Source: Phycisphaerae bacterium (lineage in GTDB: Bacteria; Planctomycetota; Phycisphaerae; Phycisphaerales; SM1A02). From it: a DNA stretch of 8,734 nucleotides. Under the pieces are notes generated by a model that saw nothing but the letters and a program-made list of their open reading frames with translations, did not search any database and had not been told where the DNA came from. Location: the NCBI GenBank assembly GCA_002690755.1, contig NZFT01000121.1:1-8734 (forward strand). The letters run 5' to 3'. Position numbers and translations under genes: made by a program. Below, piece by piece: positions 1 through 5,892 of this stretch. Every line of letters starts with the position of its first letter. Positions within the stretch are counted from its first letter, which is position 1.

Positions 1-152
1 CCGCCGCCCGCCCCGTCGAGCATGTCACGCCAGCCGGTCTCGATCGAACCCTCGGCATCGCGGGTCACGAAGAACGGCCCGGTCGGTGTGGCGAGCATCC
101 GGTACTGGCCCGCCCGCGCCGGCGTCATGCTGGTCGGAGAATCGGTGGGCAT
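1..152 (-). CDS. Partial gene, 5' end only; possible methylated-DNA-protein-cysteine methyltransferase (Ogt/MGMT-like) N-terminus
   Basis: Fifty codons are open from an ATG at 152-150 to the left edge with no stop. The segment YRMLATPTGPFFVTRDAEGS resembles the first beta strands of the N-terminal domain of Ogt/MGMT DNA-alkyl repair proteins, which often begin with a TPxGP turn followed by a short hydrophobic strand. The catalytic PCHR region would lie outside the window, so this identification is a guess by pattern only. Third codon positions are strongly G/C. No Shine-Dalgarno is visible, but TACGCT lies exactly 6 nt before the ATG, as TACACT does before glyA, which suggests a leaderless start. 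The frame stays open further upstream (ATGs near 219 and 290), but that part reads as low-complexity Arg/Pro/Thr and is probably noncoding. Internal ATGs at 128-126 and 98-96 are alternative starts. Confidence 0.5.
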   Translation of the reverse strand, partial: MPTDSPTSMTPARAGQYRMLATPTGPFFVTRDAEGSIETGWRDMLDGAGG

Positions 153-285
153 GGGGGCAGCGTATCGCCGACTTCCGCGACTGGAGGTCTGGTCGATCGT
201 CCTCTTCAGCATCATCACGATCGGTCTGTCCGCCGCGGTCGTCCTGGGTCTCGGGGTCCGTCCGATCGCCTCGATGTTGCGTTGA
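151..285 (+). CDS. Possible small single-pass membrane protein, 44 aa (uncertain)
   Basis: A 44-codon frame begins at ATG 151 and ends at TGA 283-285. It has a short basic N-terminus (YRRLPR) followed by about 24 hydrophobic residues (from VWSIVLF to VVLGLGV) and a short polar tail, the layout of a single-pass membrane miniprotein. GGAG at 136-139 lies 11 nt before the ATG, an acceptable ribosome-binding distance. Against it, the ATG overlaps the start codon of the minus-strand left-edge gene (shared CATG), the frame's third positions coincide with those of the antisense frame so GC3 cannot decide, and I recognise no family. A longer version of the frame opens at ATG 22, but that part is antisense to the left-edge gene. 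It may be a chance ORF. Confidence 0.25.
   Translation: MGAAYRRLPRLEVWSIVLFSIITIGLSAAVVLGLGVRPIASMLR
153..165 (-). promoter_or_regulatory. Candidate -10 element for a leaderless start of the left-edge gene
   Basis: On the minus strand TACGCT (164-159) is followed by 6 nt and then the ATG at 152. This TAnnnT placement puts transcription initiation at or next to the start codon, as in leaderless genes. No convincing -35 box lies 16-18 nt upstream. The same arrangement occurs at glyA, and the tRNA-Asn promoter also uses TACGCT. Confidence 0.35.
154..159 (-). other. Start-proximal TACGCT, not separately scored
   Basis: The minus strand reads TACGCT about 6 nt before the ATG at 152-150; see the promoter entry covering 153-165 for the interpretation. 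The exact hexamer position is 159-164, and this entry covers the 6-nt spacer next to it. Neither strand has a purine-rich ribosome site in this spacer. Confidence 0.2.
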
Positions 286-297
286 AGCATCGATGCT
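286..297. repeat. Perfect 12-bp palindrome AGCATCGATGCT
   Basis: AGCATC and GATGCT are exact inverted copies with no spacer, placed in the 274-nt region between the left-edge gene and glyA. It could be an operator half-site pair for either gene, but a chance origin is possible in DNA rich in ATCGAT-like words. Confidence 0.3.
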
Positions 298-414
298 CGA
301 CCGCGATGGCGTCGCTCGGCGGTCGGCTTCCGGAGTCGGGCCTCCGAGTTCGTCGTTTCGGTCGATTCCGGGGATGCATGGGAATACCGTGACCCGGGGA
401 ACGGATTTCGGATC

Positions 415-426
415 TACACTTCCCGC
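415..426 (+). promoter_or_regulatory. Candidate -10 element and leaderless start region of glyA
   Basis: TACACT at 415-420 ends 6 nt before the glyA ATG at 427, so transcription would be expected to begin at about the A of the start codon. The intervening bases are pyrimidine-rich (TCCCGC) and no Shine-Dalgarno motif lies in the usual 5-12 nt window. No good -35 box is seen at standard spacing; GTGACC at 389-394 is 20 nt away. No glycine riboswitch fold was recognised in the upstream region. Confidence 0.45.
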
Positions 427-1734
427 ATGAGCGACACCCAGACCGTATCCACGTCCGTCATCGATCAGGACCCCATCAGCCGCAGCGTCGTCGACCTGAT
501 CCGCGCCGCCGATCCCGAGGTCGCCGACGTGCTCGTCGCCGAGGCGGATCGCCAGGGGTCGACGCTGGAACTGATCGCCAGTGAAAACCACGTCAGCGCC
601 GCGGTGATGCACGCCGCCGGCACCTGGATGACCAACAAGTACGCCGAGGGCTACCCCGGCAAGCGCTATTACGGCGGCTGTGAATTCCACGACGTGGTCG
701 AGGATCTCGCCCGCGATCGGGCGAAGCAGCTCTTCGGCTGTGGTTTCGCGAACGTCCAGCCTCACTGCGGTGCGAATGCGAACATCGCGGCGTTCATGGC
801 CCTGATCAAGCCGGGTGACACCGTGCTGAGTCTGCCGATCAGTTCGGGAGGACATCTCAGCCACGGCCTGAAGCCGAACTTCAGCGGCACCTACTTCAAC
901 ATCGTCGACTACGACCTCGATCCCGAGACCGAGCTGCTCGACTACGACGCGATCGCCGCGATCGCCCGCGAATGCAAGCCGCAACTGATCATCTGCGGCT
1001 ACTCCGCGTATTCGCGGGTGATCGACTTCGCTCGTTTCCGCGAGATCGCCGACGAGGTGGGGGCGTACCTCATGGCCGACATCGCCCACATCGCGGGGCT
1101 GGTCGCGGCGGGGGGGCATCCGTCACCGTTCCCGCACGCGCATGTGGTCACCACGACGACCCACAAGACCCTTCGCGGTCCGCGCGGGGGGCTCGCGCTC
1201 TCCGACGATCCCGAGATCGCGAAGAAGATCGACCGCAAGGTCTTCCCCGGAAGCCAGGGCGGCCCCCTCATGCATGCGATCACCTCGAAGGCGATCGCGT
1301 TCGGCGAAGCCTTGCAGCCCGAGTTCAAGGCGTATTCCGCCCAGGTGGTGGAAAACGCGAAGGCCCTCGCCGAGGCGTTGGTCGGGCACGGCTACCGGCT
1401 CTGCTCGGGCGGTACCGACAACCATCTCATGCTCGTCGACCTCCGGCCCCGCGACGCGGAACTCACCGGGGCGGATGCGGAGAAGTGGCTCGAGACCGCC
1501 GGGATCATCGTCAACAAGAACGGCATCCCCAACGATCCGCGGTCGCCGATGGTGACCAGTGGTCTTCGGCTGGGCACGCCCGCCCTCACCACCCGCGGCC
1601 TCAAGGCGCCCGAGATGGTCCAGGTCGCGGCGTGGCTCGATCGCGTGATGGCTTCCGGCGGCGATCCCGCGACCTGCAGCGAAGTCCGCGAGGAGATCCG
1701 CCGCTTCTGCGAACGCTTCCCGCTGCCGCACTGA
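427..1734 (+). CDS. glyA: Serine hydroxymethyltransferase
   Basis: This cytoplasmic PLP enzyme interconverts serine plus tetrahydrofolate with glycine plus 5,10-methylene-THF, supplying one-carbon units. At 435 aa it is of typical bacterial length, with about 20 extra residues before the conserved start of the fold. Clear family motifs are LIASEN (near 54), [15 protein letters not shown] (70-84), DIAHIAGL with PLP-ring Asp218 and His221, [14 protein letters not shown] with Schiff-base Lys247, and [14 protein letters not shown] with substrate-carboxylate Arg381. Unusual residues line the cofactor pocket. The usual QPHSGSQAN is QPHCGANAN (Cys114, Ala116), and the usual AHGGHLTHG is SSGGHLSHG, so the His that normally stacks on PLP is Ser140. 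Some chlamydial-type SHMTs also lack His there, as I recall. The first ATG is preceded by a leaderless-type promoter rather than a ribosome site. The sulfatase gene follows after 21 nt and may be cotranscribed. Confidence 0.97.
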   Translation: MSDTQTVSTSVIDQDPISRSVVDLIRAADPEVADVLVAEADRQGSTLELIASENHVSAAVMHAAGTWMTNKYAEGYPGKRYYGGCEFHDVVEDLARDRAKQLFGCGFANVQPHCGANANIAAFMALIKPGDTVLSLPISSGGHLSHGLKPNFSGTYFNIVDYDLDPETELLDYDAIAAIARECKPQLIICGYSAYSRVIDFARFREIADEVGAYLMADIAHIAGLVAAGGHPSPFPHAHVVTTTTHKTLRGPRGGLALSDDPEIAKKIDRKVFPGSQGGPLMHAITSKAIAFGEALQPEFKAYSAQVVENAKALAEALVGHGYRLCSGGTDNHLMLVDLRPRDAELTGADAEKWLETAGIIVNKNGIPNDPRSPMVTSGLRLGTPALTTRGLKAPEMVQVAAWLDRVMASGGDPATCSEVREEIRRFCERFPLPH

Positions 1735-1744
1735 TCCATCGCTC

Positions 1745-1748
1745 GGAG
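1745..1748 (+). promoter_or_regulatory. Ribosome binding site of the sulfatase gene
   Basis: GGAG lies 7 nt before the ATG at 1756 within the 21-nt glyA-sulfatase gap, and fixes that start. Confidence 0.7.
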
Positions 1749-1755
1749 ATCCCAC

Positions 1756-3399
1756 ATGGCGATTCTTGCTTCGCTCGCGTTCTTCGTGGTGGCCACCGCC
1801 ATCGCGTGTCCCGCGCCCCCGCGGGATCCGGAAACCCGGCCGAATTTCGTGCTGGTGATGGCCGACGACATGGGCTACTCGGACATCGGGTGCTTCGGCG
1901 GCGAGATCCGCACGCCCAATCTCGACCGGCTCGCCGCGAACGGCGTCCGGTTCACCCACTTCTACAACACCGCCCGCTGCTGCCCGACCCGGGCCGCGCT
2001 CCTGACCGGACGCTATTCCCACCAGGCCGGAATCGGCCACATGGTCGACGACCGGGGGACCGCGGGCTACCGCGGCGAGCTGGCCCGCGACAGCGCCACC
2101 ATGGCGGAGTCGCTCGGGGCCGCCGGCTACGCCACCGGGATGAGCGGGAAATGGCACGTCACGCACAACCTGGGGAAGCCCCGCGAGGCGATCGAGCCCG
2201 AGGTCCGCACGAACTGGCCCGTCGACCGCGGCTTCGAGTCCTTCTACGGCACGATCCACGGCGCGGGCAGCTTCTACGACCCGATCACCCTCGCCCGCGG
2301 GGAGGACTACATCGAGCGGGACCGCGCGGACTTCCACTACACCGATCGCATCAACGAGGAAGCGGCCGACTACATCCGCCGCCACGCCGCGTCCGGCGAT
2401 GAACGACCGTTCCTGCTCTACGTCGCGCACACCGCGCCGCACTGGCCGCTTCACGCCCGCGCTGAAGACATCGAAGCGTGCGCGGGTCGGTACGACACGG
2501 GATGGGACGCGATGCGGGGGGACCGACACGCTCGGATGAAGGCGATGGGAATCGTCGATGCGGACTGGCCGATGACGCCGCGGGACGGGCGGGTGAAGCC
2601 CTGGGCCGAGGTGACGAATCCCGAATGGCAGGCCCGGCGGATGGAGGTCTACGCGGCGCAGGTCGAGCAGCTCGATCGGGGAATCGGGGACATCGTCGAG
2701 GCGCTTCAAGAGACCGGAACGTATGAGAACACGGTGTTCGTCTTCATCGCCGACAACGGAGGTTGCGCCGAGGAGATCACCGCCGGGTGGGGAGGCTTGA
2801 GCATCCCGAAGGAGACCCACGACGGGCGATCGGTGGCGCGGGGCAACGATCCGGAGGTCATGCCGGGCGACGACGAGAGCTACCAGAGCTACGGCATCCC
2901 CTGGGCCAACGCCTCCAACACGCCCTTCCGGTTCTACAAGCATCACGTCCACGAGGGTGGGATCGCGAGCCCGTGCATCGTCCACTGGCCGGCGGGCATC
3001 GACGTTCGAGGCGAACTCCGGACCGCGCCGGGCCACGTGATCGATCTGCTGCCGACGTTTCTCGACCTCGCCGGGGCGACCCCGCCGAAGGAGATCGACG
3101 GTCGGCCGGTCGAGTCGGTCGAAGGCGTCAGTCTCGCCCCGGCCTTCGACGGGGGTGACGTGGATCGCGAGGCGATCTACTGGGAGCACGAGGGGAACCG
3201 CGCCGTCCGCCGCGGTCGCTGGAAGCTCGTGTCCCGACACCGCGGGCCGTGGGAGCTGTACGACCTGGTCGCGGATCGGACTGAAACTCGGAATCGCGCA
3301 GCCGAGGAGCCCGCGCGGGTGGTGGGGATGATGGCGATGTACGACGCCTGGGCCGCACGATGCGGTGTCCGCCCCTGGCCGCTCCAGCAGTCGAAGTGA
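1756..3399 (+). CDS. Exported type I sulfatase (arylsulfatase family)
   Basis: Hydrolyses sulfate esters, probably of polysaccharides or aryl sulfates, outside the cytoplasm. The 547-aa protein has a hydrophobic leader ending in AIAC, so Cys18 could be a lipoprotein cysteine, although the box is imperfect (Ala at -3) and no basic n-region precedes it. The sulfatase core is complete: calcium ligands Asp37-Asp38 in ADDMGYSD; the CxPxR formylglycine site starting at Cys75 (CCPTR); GKWH with Lys132 and His134; HTAPH with His225 and His229; ADNGG with Asp333-Asn334; and Lys395 in FYKHHVHEGG. The KHHVHEGG and C-terminal region resemble Pseudomonas-type arylsulfatases. Cys75 requires conversion to formylglycine, and no FGE or anSME maturase gene is in the window. 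It may share a transcript with glyA, an odd partner. The substrate cannot be read from sequence. Confidence 0.95.
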   Translation: MAILASLAFFVVATAIACPAPPRDPETRPNFVLVMADDMGYSDIGCFGGEIRTPNLDRLAANGVRFTHFYNTARCCPTRAALLTGRYSHQAGIGHMVDDRGTAGYRGELARDSATMAESLGAAGYATGMSGKWHVTHNLGKPREAIEPEVRTNWPVDRGFESFYGTIHGAGSFYDPITLARGEDYIERDRADFHYTDRINEEAADYIRRHAASGDERPFLLYVAHTAPHWPLHARAEDIEACAGRYDTGWDAMRGDRHARMKAMGIVDADWPMTPRDGRVKPWAEVTNPEWQARRMEVYAAQVEQLDRGIGDIVEALQETGTYENTVFVFIADNGGCAEEITAGWGGLSIPKETHDGRSVARGNDPEVMPGDDESYQSYGIPWANASNTPFRFYKHHVHEGGIASPCIVHWPAGIDVRGELRTAPGHVIDLLPTFLDLAGATPPKEIDGRPVESVEGVSLAPAFDGGDVDREAIYWEHEGNRAVRRGRWKLVSRHRGPWELYDLVADRTETRNRAAEEPARVVGMMAMYDAWAARCGVRPWPLQQSK

Positions 3400-3457
3400 T
3401 CCCGAATCATCGCCCGATCCGTGCGTCGCGATGCGACTCGAAACGGAACGAAGACGA

Positions 3458-3479
3458 CCGCCGATCGCGTGACCGGCGG
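3458..3479. terminator. Weak bidirectional hairpin between convergent genes
   Basis: CCGCCG (3458-3463) and CGGCGG (3474-3479) can pair around a 10-nt loop in the 109-nt gap between the sulfatase and TPR genes. There is no T-run on either side, so Rho-independent termination is doubtful. Confidence 0.25.
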
Positions 3480-3508
3480 CCGTCGGTTCGTGATTGCGGG
3501 CGATGTCT

Positions 3509-5170
3509 TCAGCGGGACGCGACCGGCGTGGCGCAGTAGCACGAGGCCGGCGGCATGACGTCGGCGCTCTTCCAGGCGTGACGGAACGACTGATCGATCC
3601 GCGTCGCCTCGTCGTCGCGGCCCTGGCCGCGAAGGGCTTCACGCAGGCCGAGCAGGGCCCAGCCGTTCGCGGGGTACACCTCGAGGTCGCGGAGGTAGAC
3701 CTTCTCCGCGTCGCCGAATCGACCTTCGGCGACCAGCAGGGCGCCGTAGGCGTGACGCGCGGGCATCATCCAGGGCGCCGGTTCCGCGTAGATGATCGCT
3801 TCTTCGGCGGCACACGCCTGCTTCAGCAGGTCGAGGCCGACGTCCGGGTTGCCGGCCTTGTATTCGATCTCGCCGCGCAGCACGAGTCGGGCGAGCGGCA
3901 TGATCTCCGCCGCGGGCTGGTTGCCGAGCCAGCGTTCGAGACCGTCGAGGCCCTTCACCGCCTCGTCGAACGCGACGAGTTCGGAACGGGCTTCGTCGAT
4001 TCTTCCGGTGTTCGCGAAGGCCACCCCACGGGCGTAGTGCCGCAGGCAGTGGTTGACCTTCGCCCACGCCGGATCCGCGGGTTCGGCGAGGATGTCCTCC
4101 CACATGCCGAAGCGGACCAGGGCGTGCCACTTGCAGGACGCGATGCCGTCGGTCGCCATCGCGAGGGCTTCCATCAGCGGCGGAGGCACTTCGGTCCAGA
4201 TCGCCTTCGCCGAAGTGATCGCTTCGCGACGACGTCCCTGCATGGTCGCGGCCCAGGCCAGGAAGTGGCGATTGTGCGACATGTAGATGCGGTACTCGCC
4301 GGCGTTCGGATCACCTTCGAACCACTGGTCGTCGAGGGCGGCCGCCCGCCGATTGCACTCCGCGGCGTCGTCGTAGCGTCCGGTCTGCATCCAGATGTGG
4401 GAGGGCATGTGCACGAGGTGTCCGGCAGCGGGGATGAGGTCGATCAGGCGATCGGCCGCCGGCTCCGCGAGTTCCGGCCACGGCGACGATTCCATCGCGT
4501 GGATGTAGAGATGGTTCGCCCCCGGGTGCCGCGGATCCTGCCGCATCACGCCTTCGAGGATCGCCCGGAACTCCGGCGTGCGGTCGAGCGGCTCGCCGTC
4601 CGGGCTCCAGTAGGCCCAGGGTTGGAGCGTGATCATCGCCTCGGCGGTCCAGGTCTGGATGTCAGGGTCGAAGGGGAAGGCCTCGGCGACCTTCCGCATC
4701 TCGGCCAGGTAGGCCTCGTTCTGTTCGGTGAGATCCTCGGGCATCGGATACTCGTACCGCGAGACGAGCGCTTCGATCAACGCCTGATTCGCAGCGCTTT
4801 CGCGGGCCCGAAGGTCGAACGCCTTCTTCGCGGCCGCGTGCGACCACTGATCCTTGGGGGGGACGATCGCCGGGTTGTTCTGGTTCGGGCCGGACGCGTA
4901 GGCGATGCCCCACCAGGCCATCGCGAAGTCGGGGTCGTGTCGGGTCGCTTCCATGAACGAGGCGATCGCCCCGTCGAAGTTGTAGCCGTTCATGAGGGCG
5001 AGGCCCTGGTCGAACCAGCGACGGGCCTCCTCGGATTCGGTCGCGACCGGACGGCGATGGGCGCCCAGTCGTTCGAGGATCATCGGCGGCGCCGGCATCT
5101 CCGCATCCGGAAGCGTCGGGGGGGGTGTCGAGGCGATGGGAAACGCGAGCGTGAGGGCGGCGAGCAGCAT
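3509..5170 (-). CDS. Exported tetratricopeptide-type protein with clustered histidine motifs, function unknown
   Basis: A 553-aa protein with a short hydrophobic leader (residues 1-14), then a Pro-rich linker, suggesting export; the leader lacks basic residues, so this is uncertain. A TPR-like unit lies at about 48-81 (RWFDQGLALMNGYNFDGAIA) and further helical pairs at about 375-400, 423-456 and 470-530. The centre is not ordinary TPR: it carries HLYIHAME (His220, His224), HLVHMPSHIW (His251, His254, His258) and MSHNRHF (His299, His302). I recall these blocks from a widespread but uncharacterised bacterial TPR family; no enzymatic role is known to me. The C-terminus ends in a Cys pair (SCYCATPVASR). 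The ATG is supported by GGAG 8 nt upstream and a promoter candidate at 5207-5234. It is convergent with the sulfatase and divergent from the next gene. Confidence 0.88.
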   Translation of the reverse strand: MLLAALTLAFPIASTPPPTLPDAEMPAPPMILERLGAHRRPVATESEEARRWFDQGLALMNGYNFDGAIASFMEATRHDPDFAMAWWGIAYASGPNQNNPAIVPPKDQWSHAAAKKAFDLRARESAANQALIEALVSRYEYPMPEDLTEQNEAYLAEMRKVAEAFPFDPDIQTWTAEAMITLQPWAYWSPDGEPLDRTPEFRAILEGVMRQDPRHPGANHLYIHAMESSPWPELAEPAADRLIDLIPAAGHLVHMPSHIWMQTGRYDDAAECNRRAAALDDQWFEGDPNAGEYRIYMSHNRHFLAWAATMQGRRREAITSAKAIWTEVPPPLMEALAMATDGIASCKWHALVRFGMWEDILAEPADPAWAKVNHCLRHYARGVAFANTGRIDEARSELVAFDEAVKGLDGLERWLGNQPAAEIMPLARLVLRGEIEYKAGNPDVGLDLLKQACAAEEAIIYAEPAPWMMPARHAYGALLVAEGRFGDAEKVYLRDLEVYPANGWALLGLREALRGQGRDDEATRIDQSFRHAWKSADVMPPASCYCATPVASR

Positions 5171-5178
5171 CTTTCGTT

Positions 5179-5182
5179 CTCC
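5179..5182 (-). promoter_or_regulatory. Ribosome binding site of the TPR-protein gene
   Basis: The minus strand reads GGAG 8 nt before the ATG at 5170, which decides the start. Confidence 0.65.
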
Positions 5183-5206
5183 AGAACTGGTTTCGGGGGA
5201 GGCCAG

Positions 5207-5234
5207 ATCCTACCGGATCGGCAAGCGGATTCAA
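5207..5234 (-). promoter_or_regulatory. Sigma70-like promoter for the TPR-protein gene
   Basis: On the minus strand TTGAAT (5234-5229) and TAGGAT (5212-5207) are separated by 16 nt. Transcription would start near 5200, giving a leader of about 30 nt that contains the GGAG site. Confidence 0.5.
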
Positions 5235-5307
5235 CGTCGTGAGAACGGACTTCGAATCCCAATCCGCGAGTTCCGATGGTGAAACGGTCGATGACTGCAA
5301 TGCCGGT

Positions 5308-5333
5308 CGATCGGTCGTCGCCGATCGCGATCG
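5308..5333. repeat. Nested inverted repeats upstream of the hypothetical gene
   Basis: CGATCGG (5308-5314) and CCGATCG (5321-5327) are exact inverted copies around a 6-nt centre, and the second arm overlaps a perfect 12-bp palindrome CGATCGCGATCG (5322-5333). They lie 23-48 nt before the ATG at 5356, a position suited to an operator or 5'-UTR hairpin. CGATCG words are common in this DNA, so chance is not excluded. Confidence 0.35.
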
Positions 5334-5355
5334 ATGACGCTCTCGGAATCGCTTC

Positions 5356-5853
5356 ATGACTTCGGATCCGACCTTCGAACAGGAACGCCTCGATACCCCG
5401 CCGAATCTCGAATTCGAGGCGGGACGCGCAATCGCGGTGGTGGTGGGGGCGCACCCCCGGGCGGAGATCGCAGATCGCCCCTGGGCGAACCTGCTGGTCC
5501 GTCGCATGCGATCGATCCTCGTCGACCGCGGCTTCGCGATGGATCGCGGTGGTCCGATTCCCATCGTGGTCACCGACGTCTGGTTCCTGAACGACGACGT
5601 GCTTCGTCGGCAGCCCACCGTGGCGATCGGGGATCCCGCGGTCAACGCCGCCAGCGCCTTCTTCGCGAATCGGCTTCCCTGCGCCTACGCGATCGAGAAC
5701 GCGTGTCAGCTCCTGCTGGATCCGGAACTTCTGGAGCCCCGGGCGTGTCTGTGGGGCATCGACGACGAGAGCCTGAAACTGACCATGGAACGATTCGAAA
5801 CGAAGTGGATCGAGCCGTTCCTCGACGCTTCGGAACACTTCATCGAACCCTGA
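5356..5853 (+). CDS. Hypothetical protein, 165 aa
   Basis: I do not recognise this protein. It has no signal peptide or transmembrane segment, so it is probably cytoplasmic. It looks like a small alpha/beta protein: a hydrophobic strand AIAVVVGAHP at about 25-34, a second strand PIVVTDVWFLND (about 69-80), a VAIGDPAVNAASAFFANRLP block (about 89-108) and an acidic, helical C-terminal part (FETKWIEPFL). The GxPAxN pattern is reminiscent of a short motif seen in some S-layer-type and nucleotide-binding proteins, too weak for a call. Real coding is supported by strong G/C third positions, a balanced amino-acid composition and exact fit between its neighbours. The ribosome site is weak (GGA 8 nt before the ATG). 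It is divergent from the TPR gene and ends 39 nt from the convergent prfA stop. Confidence 0.8.
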   Translation: MTSDPTFEQERLDTPPNLEFEAGRAIAVVVGAHPRAEIADRPWANLLVRRMRSILVDRGFAMDRGGPIPIVVTDVWFLNDDVLRRQPTVAIGDPAVNAASAFFANRLPCAYAIENACQLLLDPELLEPRACLWGIDDESLKLTMERFETKWIEPFLDASEHFIEP

Positions 5854-5873
5854 CGCCGGCGTCGCGTCGGCGT
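5853..5873. terminator. Candidate hairpin between convergent hypothetical gene and prfA
   Basis: ACGCCG (5853-5858) and CGGCGT (5868-5873) pair around a 9-nt loop in the 39-nt gap where the two genes converge. No T-run is present, so it is at most a weak bidirectional stop. Confidence 0.3.
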
Positions 5874-5892
5874 GTCCGGAGCCGCCCCGTAC

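Noticed and set aside
153..426. Glycine or other riboswitch before glyA
   Set aside because: I could not find the paired aptamer helices, and the start appears leaderless.
25..1119. 364-codon minus-strand frame across the glyA start
   Set aside because: Antisense to the SHMT N-terminus and rich in Arg and Asp; no family features.
1123..3642. 839-codon open frame on the minus strand opposite glyA and the sulfatase
   Set aside because: Arg/Gly/Pro/Asp-rich composition without motifs; it is antisense to two clear genes and arises from GC-rich third positions.
3494..5242. 582-codon plus-strand frame opposite the TPR gene
   Set aside because: Antisense shadow: biased composition, no recognisable domain, no ribosome site, while the minus strand carries conserved motifs.
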